Below are positions 34,097-43,401 of a DNA stretch of 64,000 bases, in pieces. The number at the start of each line of letters is the position of its first letter. Position 1 is the stretch's first letter. The DNA lies in assembly GCF_039521565.1 (NCBI RefSeq), contig NZ_BAAACP010000002.1:186001-250000 (forward strand), given 5' to 3'. The notes under the pieces were generated by a model. That model made no database searches, was not told the origin of the DNA, and saw only the letters and a list, made by a program, of their open reading frames with translations. This DNA is from Paraclostridium tenue (lineage in GTDB: Bacteria > Bacillota > Clostridia > Peptostreptococcales > Peptostreptococcaceae). A program made the translations under genes and the position numbers.

Positions 34097-34302
34097 TTAG
34101 AATTTTCTTCAATTTTTTTATTTAATCTGGCTAGCATATTTTTCGAAAATTTAGCAGTATCTTCTGGCACTCCAAGACTTGTTGCAAGTATTGTATAACA
34201 CTGTATAGCTCTTTTATAATCTTTTTTACCTGCATAGGATTTAAACGCTTCTTCAGATAAATCCTTACATACTTTTTGCATTCTTTCATATCTTCTTTTC
34301 AA
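34093..34302 (-). CDS. small conserved-looking clostridial protein, unknown function
   Basis: A 69-residue, helical, basic protein: KRRYERMQKVCKDLSEEAFK, KKDYKRAIQCYTILATSLG, then a Lys-rich tail. The start is TTG at 34302, with GGAGG 6 bases upstream. The frame's formal ATG at 34317 lies upstream of that ribosome binding site. The YKRAIQCYTIL segment resembles a single TPR-like helix pair. There is no signal peptide or known domain. It lies between the PBP gene and gap on the same strand and has its own terminator. Confidence 0.72.
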   Translation of the reverse strand: MKRRYERMQKVCKDLSEEAFKSYAGKKDYKRAIQCYTILATSLGVPEDTAKFSKNMLARLNKKIEENSK

Positions 34303-34377
34303 ATCTATTCCTCCCATGAAAATAGTATATATTTATATATATGTTTAGATATGTACTATTTCCACTAAAAATAGATT

Positions 34378-36381
34378 TTAATTATTTAAATAATACTCCA
34401 TCACATTTTTTACCTTAATAGTAGGTATATGACTTCCGCCTCTGTCTTTTACATTTTCTATAATCATTGATATTGCTAATCTTCCTTTATCAGTATCAAC
34501 CGCTGCAAACCATCCATTTTCAGTTCCATTAGTATCATCTTTACTTTTCTTTATTTCTGCTGTTCCAGTTTTTCCAGCTATATTGATTCCATTAATTTTA
34601 GCTATATGCCCTGTTCCATCTTTATCATTTATTACTGCTGAAAAACAGTCTATAAGTGTAGATAAATTTTCTTTTTTTATCGCTTGTTTGTATACTTTTG
34701 GCTCATATGGCTTAGTTATATCAAGCTTTGGCATCATTATTTTACCATCATTACCTAAAGTAGAATATATCATAGTCATATCTAAAGGTGTTATTAAAAC
34801 TTGACCTTGACCGTACCCTGTATCAGCAAGTACTGATTTATTACTTAACTTTCCATCATTAGATATTTGTGATTTTTGTATAGGATATCCAAATTTTATA
34901 TCCTCTCCTATTCCAAAGTTTTTAGCTCCCTTTACAAAATTTTCTCCACCTATTTCAACTGCAGCTTTAGCAAAATATATATTATCTGATAATTTAGTTG
35001 CATCTTTTAAATTAACTGGTCTACCTGGATCTATTACCCTTGTTACATCATATTCATTCCATGTCTTACCTTTTATGTCTATAGCTTTACTAGGATCTAT
35101 TACTTTATCATCAAGCCCTATAGATGCAGTTACAAGTTTCATTGTTGATCCTGGAGAATATGCATTTTTAAATCTTCTTTCTAATTGAGCATTTGAATTT
35201 GCTTCCCATTTAGCTTTCTCACTTTTTGTTATATATGTAACATAACTATTTGGATCAAATGAAGGCGAACTTACCATAGCCAATACCTCTCCAGTTTTAG
35301 GATCTGTAGCTACACTTGCACCTTTTTCTCCATCCATTTGTTCATATATCTTCTTTTGTAAATCAAGGTCTATAGATAATTTTATATCTTGACCATTTTT
35401 TGCTTTTTTTTCTGCTATAACATCTTTTTTACCATTAGCTCTTAAGATATATATTTTACCTCCATCTATAGCTCTTAATTTATTTTCATATACTTCTTCT
35501 ATTCCGCCTACACCTATTTTACTATGCTCATTATATCCTTTATCTTTATTTTTACTAAGTTGTTCTGAGGTTATATTTGCTGTATACCCTATTAAACTAC
35601 CTATAGCTTCCCCTCCATTATATATCCTTTGATCATTAATTGTTATAATTTGAACTCCTGGTATCTTTAATAATTTATCTATTTTCTCAGTATCTGAACT
35701 TAATAAATCAACTATACACACAGCATGTTCTGGATTTTTATTTTTAGATATCTTATTTTCAATATTTTCTTTACTTATATCAAGTATTTTTGCCATTTCT
35801 TCTATTTTACTAGCTTCGTTTGAATCATTGAATTTTTTTATACTTATTTGTACTTGTTTTAATTGACCCTCACCTGCTAATACATTACCATTCCTATCAT
35901 ATATAGTTCCTCTTTTTCCTTTATAGGCATCACTTTCAATCCCTATTTTATCTCCTTTTTTAAGTTGAGGTAAAATTAAGCTATAATTCCATACAACTTT
36001 ATATTCTCCATCTTCTTTTATAAATTTAATTAGTGCATCTGTTGAATCTATTTTACCTCCAATAGTATCCATACTAACTTTTATGTTAAAATCTTTATCT
36101 TCTTCTATACCTTCATCAGTTTTGGATATTTTTATATTATTAGCTTTTATAAGATTATAATCTTTTTTATATTCATTTATAAATTCTTCTTTATTTATAT
36201 CTTTTTTAGATTGTTTTGATAACATAGAATACATTTTCCCAAAATCTTTATGTTCCCATGATTTAGTATAATTATTAAATGCACTTTCTAATTTAGATTT
36301 AGATGTACATCCAACCATAAATATAATACTTAGTAATATTATTAAATTTGTAATTATTAATTTTTTCTTGATTGTTTTCAA
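34378..36381 (-). CDS. class B penicillin-binding protein with MecA_N-like domain
   Basis: A 667-residue peptidoglycan transpeptidase. It has a signal-anchor or lipoprotein-type N-terminus (LLSIIFMVGC), an NTF2-like MecA_N-type domain (about 30-150; FNNYTKSWEHKDFGKMYSML), a PBP dimerisation domain (about 160-320; YDRNGNVLAGEG) and a transpeptidase domain (about 350-660). The last has SxxK in SPGSTMKLV, SxN in KLSDNIYFAK and KTGTAE. The MecA_N plus transpeptidase layout is shared with low-affinity PBPs such as PBP2a, PBP3 of Bacillus and PBP5 of enterococci, so reduced beta-lactam affinity is possible but not shown. The start is TTG 36381, with GGGGG 6-7 bases before; the longer frame starts at 36399 inside that site. 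Confidence 0.9.
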   Translation of the reverse strand: MKTIKKKLIITNLIILLSIIFMVGCTSKSKLESAFNNYTKSWEHKDFGKMYSMLSKQSKKDINKEEFINEYKKDYNLIKANNIKISKTDEGIEEDKDFNIKVSMDTIGGKIDSTDALIKFIKEDGEYKVVWNYSLILPQLKKGDKIGIESDAYKGKRGTIYDRNGNVLAGEGQLKQVQISIKKFNDSNEASKIEEMAKILDISKENIENKISKNKNPEHAVCIVDLLSSDTEKIDKLLKIPGVQIITINDQRIYNGGEAIGSLIGYTANITSEQLSKNKDKGYNEHSKIGVGGIEEVYENKLRAIDGGKIYILRANGKKDVIAEKKAKNGQDIKLSIDLDLQKKIYEQMDGEKGASVATDPKTGEVLAMVSSPSFDPNSYVTYITKSEKAKWEANSNAQLERRFKNAYSPGSTMKLVTASIGLDDKVIDPSKAIDIKGKTWNEYDVTRVIDPGRPVNLKDATKLSDNIYFAKAAVEIGGENFVKGAKNFGIGEDIKFGYPIQKSQISNDGKLSNKSVLADTGYGQGQVLITPLDMTMIYSTLGNDGKIMMPKLDITKPYEPKVYKQAIKKENLSTLIDCFSAVINDKDGTGHIAKINGINIAGKTGTAEIKKSKDDTNGTENGWFAAVDTDKGRLAISMIIENVKDRGGSHIPTIKVKNVMEYYLNN

Positions 36382-36483
36382 TGTTATTCCCCCATCCAAT
36401 TAATATTATAGTTTATATTATAACATATTTTTCCATATCGAAATTATATGCATGAATAATATATACCCATATAAATACATATA

Positions 36484-36517
36484 AAAAGAAGTACTTAAAA
36501 TTAAGCACTTCTTTTCT
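36484..36517 (-). terminator. hairpin terminator after the YitT-family gene
   Basis: A 14-bp stem (36484-36497 with 36502-36515) with one wobble pair lies directly after the stop codon. Confidence 0.8.
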
Positions 36518-36519
36518 AA

Positions 36520-37137
36520 TTATATTAATACAGATTCATTTTCCTCATTCTTATCTTCATCATTATATATTAAACTTATTATTTTTCCGCTTATAGTTAC
36601 AGCTATAAGAGAAAATAATATTTGTGTAAAATCTAAATACACTAAAGATAGCATTAAAACTATACAATCACTTATTAAATATATATGATTAACTTTAAGT
36701 GGAGTAAATTTATTTCCTATAAGTGCAATAACATCATCTCCTCCAGATGCTCCTCCACCTCTTATAACTAACCCTACTCCTATTCCTACTCCTATTCCTG
36801 CTAATACGCTTGCCATTAACATATTGTTTTCAAAACTAGGAATTAAAAATCCAATACTTTCCCATAAATTGTATGTTGTTGAAAATGTAATTGTAGATAG
36901 CACTGAATATAATAAAAATTTCTTTCCAAAAAACTTTGTTCCTACTGCAAATAAAGATAAATCAATTATCAAACTTGAAAATGATGGTGATATATCAAAT
37001 ACATTTTTTATTAATAATAATAAACCTAAAACCCCACCTTCTGTTATATTATTTTGATAATTGAAATTATAGCTTCCAAATGCTAATATAGTTGCTCCCA
37101 ACATAATAATTCCAATACGTTTTAACTCTGACCGCAA
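36520..37137 (-). CDS. YitT-family membrane protein
   Basis: A 205-residue protein with five to six membrane helices of the YitT/DUF161 family: IMLGATILAFGSYNFNY, then ITEGGVLGLLLLIK, and the glycine-rich GLVIRGGGASGGDDVIA, the family signature. It ends shortly after the last helix and lacks the C-terminal DUF2179 domain of longer members. The function is not established. The start is TTG 37137, with AGGAGTG about 7 bases upstream. It is monocistronic. Confidence 0.85.
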   Translation of the reverse strand: MRSELKRIGIIMLGATILAFGSYNFNYQNNITEGGVLGLLLLIKNVFDISPSFSSLIIDLSLFAVGTKFFGKKFLLYSVLSTITFSTTYNLWESIGFLIPSFENNMLMASVLAGIGVGIGVGLVIRGGGASGGDDVIALIGNKFTPLKVNHIYLISDCIVLMLSLVYLDFTQILFSLIAVTISGKIISLIYNDEDKNEENESVLI

Positions 37138-37236
37138 AGTATCACTCCTATTTATTTCTAAATTTATATTTTTATATACATTATATATATTTACACACTA
37201 TAATTCACTTATTTTTATATAATTTAATATAAAAGA

Positions 37237-37277
37237 AAAAGGATATAAAAATTATCATTATTTCTATATCCTTTTCT
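37237..37277 (-). terminator. terminator downstream of map
   Basis: An 11-bp stem (37237-37247 with 37265-37275) has a long AT loop and A/T tracts. Confidence 0.7.
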
Positions 37278-37288
37278 TTTTAATTTTT

Positions 37289-38158
37289 TTATTTAGCTAG
37301 TATTTCAATTCCTTCTTCAGTAATTAAAATCATATGTTCCCATTGAGCTGAAAGTGAACCATCATCTGTATATGCAGTCCATTCATTTTCTGCATCTATG
37401 TATAAATCATATCCGCCTTCATTTATCATTGGCTCTATAGTAATTATCATTCCTGGTACTAATATCATACCTTCATTTTTAGAACCATAGTGGAATACAA
37501 ACGGATCTTCATGGAATTGAAGCCCTATACCATGTCCGCCAAAATCTCTAACAACTGAATATCCATTTTTTTCTGCATGTTCTTGTATAGCTGCTCCTAT
37601 ATCACCTATATGTCCCCAAGGCTTAACAGCTTTCATACCTTCTTCTAAGCATTCTTTAGTAACCTCGACTAATCTTTTAGCATTTTCACTTACATTACCT
37701 ATCATAAACATTCTAGATGCATCTGAATAATATCCATTATATATAGTTGATACATCTACATTTATTATATCTCCATCCTTTAATACTATATCTTCGCTAG
37801 GTATTCCATGGCATATTTCAGAATTTATAGATGTACATACACTCTTTGGAAACCCTCCATATCCAAGTGGAGCAGGAATAGCACTTTGAGATATAGTATA
37901 GTCATGAACTATTTTATTTATATCTTCTGTAGTCATTCCTGCTTTTATATTTTTTTGTACTTCATCTAACACTGCATTATTTATTTTAGCACTTTCCTTT
38001 ATTTTTTCTATTTCTTCTTTATTTTTTATAATATCATGTGTTGGAACTTCATATCCTAATTTTTTTAATTCATTTAATTTATTATCAAATTCCATATGGC
38101 ATTTTTTATATTTTTTTCCGCTTTTGCACCAACAGTCATCATTTCTATTTAAATTCAT
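37289..38158 (-). CDS. map: methionine aminopeptidase type I with N-terminal SEC-C zinc motif
   Basis: A 289-residue enzyme. The N-terminal SEC-C motif (CWCKSGKKYKKCH, residues 9-21) should bind zinc and may guide the enzyme to ribosomes. The catalytic pita-bread domain (about 45-289) shows metal ligands Asp in INVDVSTIYNGYYSDASR, His in GGHGIGLQFHEDP, Glu in IITIEPM and Glu in QWEHMILIT. It removes the initiator Met from nascent proteins. This SEC-C type is the second MetAP of many Firmicutes, besides the one in ribosomal operons. ATG 38158; the Shine-Dalgarno is AGGAGAT. Confidence 0.95.
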   Translation of the reverse strand: MNLNRNDDCWCKSGKKYKKCHMEFDNKLNELKKLGYEVPTHDIIKNKEEIEKIKESAKINNAVLDEVQKNIKAGMTTEDINKIVHDYTISQSAIPAPLGYGGFPKSVCTSINSEICHGIPSEDIVLKDGDIINVDVSTIYNGYYSDASRMFMIGNVSENAKRLVEVTKECLEEGMKAVKPWGHIGDIGAAIQEHAEKNGYSVVRDFGGHGIGLQFHEDPFVFHYGSKNEGMILVPGMIITIEPMINEGGYDLYIDAENEWTAYTDDGSLSAQWEHMILITEEGIEILAK

Positions 38159-38230
38159 AAAATCATCTCCTTACTTATTCTATACTTGATTATACTACGT
38201 TAAGTTAATAAATGCTAATAAATTTAAAAT

Positions 38231-38273
38231 AAAAAAATACCCTATACTATATTTGCTTATAGGATATTTTTTA
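38231..38273 (-). terminator. terminator downstream of the RseC-like gene
   Basis: On the minus strand the arms at 38260-38272 and 38231-38244 pair over about 13 bp with one wobble, followed by a T run. Confidence 0.75.
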
Positions 38274-38283
38274 TACTATTATC

Positions 38284-38658
38284 TTATTTAGATATTATTT
38301 TTACTATGCTATAATTATTATTCCCAGTAATCCTACTTTTTTCCTTATAGTAATCTTTATATATTATAGCTATAGTAAAAAAAATACAACTAAACACTAA
38401 TTTATATATTAAATTTCTTTGATTAAGATTTATTGATATAAAGTCTCCAATTAGTATACCTATTATGGCAAGTATTATAGGCTGTATAATATATATATAT
38501 ATTAGTTTTATAGCAGTTATTTTTTTTAATTCTATACATACTTCTTGACCAATCTTTGCATCTATATCGTTATTAGCAGTTATTATTTTTTTACTATCAT
38601 TTAATTTTATCTTAGCACTATTTTCATTTGAATCTATAACAAATCCTATTTTTTTCAT
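38284..38658 (-). CDS. RseC/MucC-like small membrane protein
   Basis: A 124-residue protein. Residues 1-48 are an OB-like beta domain (GFVIDSNENSAKIKLND ... GQEVCIELKK), followed by two membrane helices (about 50-72 and 84-101) and a short tail. The layout is that of RseC/SoxR-reducing-system proteins. However, the usual Cys-rich cluster after the first strands is missing; only one Cys is present. It may therefore be a degenerate or specialised member. The ATG follows GGGGGAATATTT. It lies downstream of the phosphatase-like membrane protein gene, separated by a strong terminator. Confidence 0.6.
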   Translation of the reverse strand: MKKIGFVIDSNENSAKIKLNDSKKIITANNDIDAKIGQEVCIELKKITAIKLIYIYIIQPIILAIIGILIGDFISINLNQRNLIYKLVFSCIFFTIAIIYKDYYKEKSRITGNNNYSIVKIISK

Positions 38659-38734
38659 AAATATTCCCCCAGTTTTGGCTAGTGCTTTGCCTTTATTATA
38701 TTTTATGATGTATTAATAGAACTTGTTACTTTAT

Positions 38735-38773
38735 AAAACAAAATAGCGTACACAGTACGCTATTTTGTTTTAT
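38735..38773 (-). terminator. strong intrinsic terminator
   Basis: A perfect 17-bp stem (38735-38751 with 38755-38771) has a 3-base loop and A/T tracts, directly after the stop codon of the 725-residue gene. Confidence 0.92.
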
Positions 38774-38775
38774 AA

Positions 38776-40953
38776 TTATTTATCTTTAAAAACTATTTTA
38801 TTAACCATAATAATTAAAAATGGTATTACTATATATAACATAGTTGTTGCTGCTGAAACTACACCAGAATCATTTACAAATAAAGTTACTATAGCTCCTG
38901 CACCCATAGATATTAATGCTTTTTTTGCATATATACATTCATTCATTAAGTTTTTAAATATTTTGGCATATACTATTTTAATTATTACTATGCTTAAAAT
39001 ACCTATATAAATTATATTTACCCAAGCACTATTTTGCATAAGTTGAATATTCATAGATATTTTTCTTGTAAAAGTCTCTATTATAGCACTAGGTCCATTA
39101 GTTAATATTTGATTAACAAATAAAGATAAATGTGATTCAGATCCACTTAATATATCTATAGCTGCAAATCCTAAAACTACTAATCCTGCACCTACTAATA
39201 TAAATATTGATTTTTTTAAGTCTACCTTTATATCAAATATAAGCATTATAAATAATATTAATGCAACACTCTCGGATATAGCTGCTCCAACATTGGCCCC
39301 CATAGATGGTGATGCACTTAAAAATAATATTATAAACGAAATTATAGGAACAATTATTTTTGAAAGTTTATTATTTATAAGAAGTATTGTCATAGATACT
39401 ATAGATGAACCTATTATTATACCTTGATATTCATTTCCTATACCATAGTATCTAGCTCCTACTATCGCATCGTATGATAGTATGCTATTTTTCATTAAAT
39501 AAGACCCTAAAAGGGCATCTAATGTTATAGCTATTATCGATATAGTAGCGTAAAATCCTACTTGTTTATTGTCTTCTTTAAATATTAATTTACCTAAAAC
39601 ATATATCGCTATAGATATAGCTATTATTGATATATATATACCTAATTGAGTATTAAAATTAAGTATAGGCGCCAATAAAAATGCTAGTGGCAGTATAAGT
39701 CCAAACTTAATTAACTCTTTTAATATATTAAATACTTTATTATACTTTTCTTTAAATTTTCTTTGAATTGGATTTTTAAATACTAGTAAACCTATAATTA
39801 ATAATAGTATTATAGACATAGAATTTATAAAAGAATGTATTATATTTCCTCTTACGTCAGATATACTTACTATTTTTTTATACTCATTTTCTATAAAACT
39901 TTTATTATCTTTCATTTTAATTGTTTCTAATTTTCTACCAACCATATTCTTAGATGATAAATTGTAATCTGCAAGTATACTAGCTGCAATATCTATATTC
40001 CCAATTATACCATCCCTTCTTGTTGTTGCTGAAGTTAATAATCCTTTACCATTACCATCAAATTTTACAACTGGAGATAATCTTCGTTTATTTTTATAAT
40101 CTATATCTTTAGGAAAAGCACTTATTATATATACTTTATCATTTTTACTTATACTACTAAAAAGTTCTTTTAAGTACGAACTAATATTTTTATGTATTTT
40201 TCTTTCCATTTTTGCATAAGTATTTTCATTTAAGTATTTTTTATATAAATCTAATCTATATGTATCTCCTAACTCTACAAATAATACATCACTTTCATTA
40301 TAATATTTTTTAGTTTCATTTTTTAATTTGTTATAATCAGTACTTATTCCAAATGGCATCTCATCATTTTTTTTATTTATTTTATCAACATTTCCAATAT
40401 CTACTCTACCATAGTTGTCCATAGCCATAGCAGCTATATTTCTATTTAGGTCCTTGGGCTCTATTCCTGTATCTGCATTTCCTAAAACTGAAACCTTTTT
40501 ATTTTTATCACTTAGAGTTTGTCCTAATTCTCCTAATATAGATCCATACTTTCCATTTTCTAAATTGTCATTTATAGATAAATTTATATCTGTATCATTT
40601 ACACCTTTAGCTTTTTTGCCTGTGGCACTTTCATATAAAACTCGATTTTCTTTATCTACATCTTTAAATCCTTTAAAATCATCACTGTAAGTGTTTACTC
40701 TTCCCCCAGCTCCTATAGTTGCATACGACCTTTTATCATCCGTTCCTTGGTCACCTCTTACATTCATTAAAGCAATATATCCTCGATTTTGTAATTCATT
40801 TTTTAGTGCTGGTATTTCTAAAAAATCAGAAAAATTACTTCTATCCATATTTATAACAATAGTTTTATGATTGCTATTTGCAAATGCATTTATTGGCGTC
40901 ATACAAAGTATCATTATAAAAACTAAAACTAAAGATGATATTTTTTTCTTCAC
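38776..40953 (-). CDS. secreted-domain plus multi-span membrane protein, alkaline-phosphatase-like
   Basis: A 725-residue protein. It has a signal peptide (MKKKISSLVLVFIMILCM ... NAFA) and an extracytoplasmic domain of about 340 residues. About ten membrane helices follow (roughly 375-725). The outer domain has an alkaline-phosphatase/sulfatase-superfamily look: a short first strand KTIVINMDRSNF, GDTYRLDLY in the middle, and TTRRDGIIGNIDIAASIL, which mirrors the DIAPTILD motif of that superfamily. Classical metal ligands are not clearly all present. The membrane half is rich in small residues (ASPSMGANVGAAISESVAL, YYGIGNEYQGIIIG). It may be an envelope polymer or phosphoryl-transfer protein; I cannot name it. 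ATG with a GGAGGTGGA Shine-Dalgarno. Confidence 0.72.
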   Translation of the reverse strand: MKKKISSLVLVFIMILCMTPINAFANSNHKTIVINMDRSNFSDFLEIPALKNELQNRGYIALMNVRGDQGTDDKRSYATIGAGGRVNTYSDDFKGFKDVDKENRVLYESATGKKAKGVNDTDINLSINDNLENGKYGSILGELGQTLSDKNKKVSVLGNADTGIEPKDLNRNIAAMAMDNYGRVDIGNVDKINKKNDEMPFGISTDYNKLKNETKKYYNESDVLFVELGDTYRLDLYKKYLNENTYAKMERKIHKNISSYLKELFSSISKNDKVYIISAFPKDIDYKNKRRLSPVVKFDGNGKGLLTSATTRRDGIIGNIDIAASILADYNLSSKNMVGRKLETIKMKDNKSFIENEYKKIVSISDVRGNIIHSFINSMSIILLLIIGLLVFKNPIQRKFKEKYNKVFNILKELIKFGLILPLAFLLAPILNFNTQLGIYISIIAISIAIYVLGKLIFKEDNKQVGFYATISIIAITLDALLGSYLMKNSILSYDAIVGARYYGIGNEYQGIIIGSSIVSMTILLINNKLSKIIVPIISFIILFLSASPSMGANVGAAISESVALILFIMLIFDIKVDLKKSIFILVGAGLVVLGFAAIDILSGSESHLSLFVNQILTNGPSAIIETFTRKISMNIQLMQNSAWVNIIYIGILSIVIIKIVYAKIFKNLMNECIYAKKALISMGAGAIVTLFVNDSGVVSAATTMLYIVIPFLIIMVNKIVFKDK

Positions 40954-41063
40954 GTCTCCACCTCCAAATATATATAAATTAATTATAAATTATATTTAAG
41001 TTTTACACTATAGTATTACCTTAAATAAATAAAAAATTCTATGTTAAATTTGTGTAAAATGAT

Positions 41064-41102
41064 TATAGGGAGATATTTAAAATAAAAATATCTCCCTATA
41101 AC
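41064..41102 (-). terminator. hairpin after the NlpC/P60 gene
   Basis: A perfect 15-bp stem (41064-41078 with 41086-41100) lies just past the stop codon. The T tract on the minus strand is poor, so termination efficiency is uncertain. Confidence 0.65.
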
Positions 41103-41109
41103 TTAATAT

Positions 41110-42507
41110 CTATAAAACTCTTTTAGCTTTTACAAAAGTTTTTTGCCAATATGATGAATTCGCGTTAGTAACTTTTACAACGTCTCCTTCTTGCGGCGCA
41201 TGTATCATTTGTCCATTTCCTATATATATACCTACATGTGTAACTTTACCACTACCATCAGTACTTGAGAAAATTAAATCTCCAGGTTGTAATTGAGATT
41301 GACTTATAGTTGTACCTACATTAGCTTGTTCTCTTGATGATCTTGGCATTTTTACTCCATTTTGTCCATATACATAATATACTAATCCTGAGCAGTCAAA
41401 AGTATTTGGTCCTTCTGCTCCCCATACATATGGTTTGCCAAGTTGAGCACGAGCTGTGTTTACTATAGCTTGAGCTTTATTAGTATTTGTAGATTCATTA
41501 CTTGAATTTCCATTGTTTGTAGATCCACTATTTGAATTACCTGATGTACTTATATACTGAGAACTAGCCCATCCTACTTGTCCATTTGATAATTTAATTT
41601 TATACCATCCATTTGAACTATCTAGTATTTCTACTGTATTTCCTTTATATGCTTTTCCTATTATACTATTACTAGTAGATGGTCCACTTCTTACATTTAA
41701 TGCACTTGCTGTTACTGTTGCTTTTTTACCTGTTGATGGAGTTTCTGTGTTTGTATTATTATTTGTATCCCCTGATAAGCTTAAATATTTACCACTTACC
41801 CATCCTATTTTTCCATTTGATAACTTAACTTTATGCCATCCACCTGAACTTTGTAGTATCTCTACAATATTTCCTTTGTAAGCTGTTCCTATTACACTAT
41901 CATTCGTAGATGGTCCACTTCTTACATTTAGTGCACTTGCTGTTACTGTTGCTTTTTTACCTGTTGATGGAGTTTCTGTATTTGTATTATTGTTTGATCC
42001 AGAATTAGTTGTTCCACCTGATAAACTGATAAATTCAGCACTTGACCAACCAACATGTCCACTTGGAGTTTTTACTTTATGCCATCCATTTGAACTTTCT
42101 AATATATTTACAGTTTGTCCTCTATACACCTTAGTTACCTTACTGTGATTTGTTGATGGACCTGTTCTTACATGTAGTGCATCCGCTGTTACTGTTCCTG
42201 ATTTACTTGTTGATGAAGTATTAGAATTTGATTCTCCTGATACGTTTATATATTTACCGCTTCCCCATCCTATTTTTCCATTTGATAACTTAACCTTATA
42301 CCATCCATTTGATGTTTCTAATATTTGTAAAGTATCTCCTTTATATACATTTCCTACTATTGAATAACTAGTAGCTGGTCCACTTCTTATATTTAATGCA
42401 CTTGCTGTTACTGTTCCTGTTTTTGTATCAGCAAATACCGATGTTCCTGATAGCACTATACCTAAAGATGTTACTGATATAGCTGTTGCAATCTTTCTAT
42501 CAAACAT
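41110..42507 (-). CDS. SH3b-NlpC/P60 cell wall hydrolase
   Basis: A 465-residue secreted peptidoglycan hydrolase. It has a signal peptide (about 1-26, ending SVFA). Four bacterial SH3 domains (about 30-95, 105-165, 185-245, 260-320), each with the pattern ALNVRSGPSTN ... GWxKVKLSNGKIGW, are separated by Ser/Asn/Thr linkers. A C-terminal NlpC/P60 domain (about 345-465) has catalytic Cys in FDCSGLVYY, His in HVGIYIGNG and a third polar His in MIHAPQEGD. It should cleave stem peptides between D-Glu and the diamino acid. The second and third linkers, GKKATVTASALNVRSGPST, are nearly identical, showing recent domain duplication. AAGGGAG precedes the ATG. The 287-bp gap upstream shows no gene. Confidence 0.93.
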   Translation of the reverse strand: MFDRKIATAISVTSLGIVLSGTSVFADTKTGTVTASALNIRSGPATSYSIVGNVYKGDTLQILETSNGWYKVKLSNGKIGWGSGKYINVSGESNSNTSSTSKSGTVTADALHVRTGPSTNHSKVTKVYRGQTVNILESSNGWHKVKTPSGHVGWSSAEFISLSGGTTNSGSNNNTNTETPSTGKKATVTASALNVRSGPSTNDSVIGTAYKGNIVEILQSSGGWHKVKLSNGKIGWVSGKYLSLSGDTNNNTNTETPSTGKKATVTASALNVRSGPSTSNSIIGKAYKGNTVEILDSSNGWYKIKLSNGQVGWASSQYISTSGNSNSGSTNNGNSSNESTNTNKAQAIVNTARAQLGKPYVWGAEGPNTFDCSGLVYYVYGQNGVKMPRSSREQANVGTTISQSQLQPGDLIFSSTDGSGKVTHVGIYIGNGQMIHAPQEGDVVKVTNANSSYWQKTFVKAKRVL

Positions 42508-42751
42508 ACTTGATCTCCCTTCATTAACTATACTAACTTTTAATAAATTTTCAAAATTTGTATTTTTTTTGTAACCTTTAAGTCATATAAAACTCATATA
42601 TTTACATTATATATGTATATTATACTTTTAATATGAATTTTTTGTGAATTTGTGAATATTTTTCTATATTTTATATGAATTTCCGATTCTATTATATATT
42701 ATAACTTACTTTTAAAGTATTTTTAACACATATGTTAAAATTTTACATAAA

Positions 42752-42798
42752 AAAATAAACAGTGCTAGATAAATTTGATCTAGCACTGCTTATTTTAA
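42752..42798 (-). terminator. intrinsic terminator of niaX
   Basis: A 19-bp stem (42752-42770 with 42778-42796) has one G-U pair and overlaps the stop codon. Confidence 0.88.
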
Positions 42799-43370
42799 GC
42801 TTTTATAGTACTTTTAATTTTATTATCGCTTTTAAATTCTTTAGGCATTAAATTCCATATGTAAACTGATAATCCAAAATCTAGCATACTATGAATTATA
42901 GTTCCTATACCAACTAAACCTAAAACTGATATCATAAATCCATGTTCATAGTATCCATTTGACAATCCATCCCCAAAATAAAATGGTACTACTATTAAAA
43001 CTTCGCCTACTGCATGTATAAGTCCCAAAATAAATGAGCATAATAATGAAGATTTTACACTTTTTATAGCCTCATTATTTTTCTTTAAATATATTGATCC
43101 TATACTTACAAACCCTAAATGACTAAGCGCTCTAAGCACAACAACAACCGGAAATCCTCCTAATAAAAATCCTATTGTCGTTCCTAACGTAACAAATATT
43201 GCAGTAGATGGCGAAATAAACATAGCTATAAATATCGCAATATGGCTAGCCAATGTAAATGATGCTGGTTCTAATATTATTTTAATTGGCGAAAACATAG
43301 GTATTATAATCCCCAATGCACATAATAAAGCCGATATGACAATAGATTTAGTATTTGACTTACGATTCAT
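42795..43370 (-). CDS. niaX: ECF transporter S component, probable niacin transporter NiaX
   Basis: A 191-residue membrane protein with five to six helices: SIVISALLCALGIIIPMF, then SHIAIFIAMFISPSTAIFV, and VVVVLRALSHLGFVSIG. It has the look of ECF substrate-capture components, and its gene follows niaR, which regulates niacin uptake. It would bind nicotinic acid or nicotinamide and needs the shared energising module EcfA/EcfT encoded elsewhere. The start is ATG 43370, with GGGGG 8 bases before; the longer frame starts at 43385 within that ribosome site. It has its own promoter and a palindromic operator in the 85-bp gap after niaR. Substrate is inferred from the neighbour. Confidence 0.82.
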   Translation of the reverse strand: MNRKSNTKSIVISALLCALGIIIPMFSPIKIILEPASFTLASHIAIFIAMFISPSTAIFVTLGTTIGFLLGGFPVVVVLRALSHLGFVSIGSIYLKKNNEAIKSVKSSLLCSFILGLIHAVGEVLIVVPFYFGDGLSNGYYEHGFMISVLGLVGIGTIIHSMLDFGLSVYIWNLMPKEFKSDNKIKSTIKA

Positions 43371-43401
43371 AACAAATTCCCCCATATAATTATAATTACA
43401 A

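Noticed and set aside
38735..38771. Long inverted repeats at many gene ends considered as mobile-element ends
   Set aside because: They lie directly after stop codons with A/T tracts and no transposase nearby, so they are terminators. Only the two palindromes around the SNF2 gene do not fit this and are listed as findings.
41640..42010. Repeated segments that could look like a tandem DNA repeat or CRISPR-like array
   Set aside because: They are the repeated SH3b domains and their linkers in the NlpC/P60 gene; unit length and coding frame explain them. No CRISPR array or cas gene is present.
42640..42660. TTTGTGAA doublet upstream of the NlpC/P60 gene as a WalR-type box
   Set aside because: Spacing and sequence do not match the TGTWAH-N5-TGTWAH form; AT-rich background makes chance likely.
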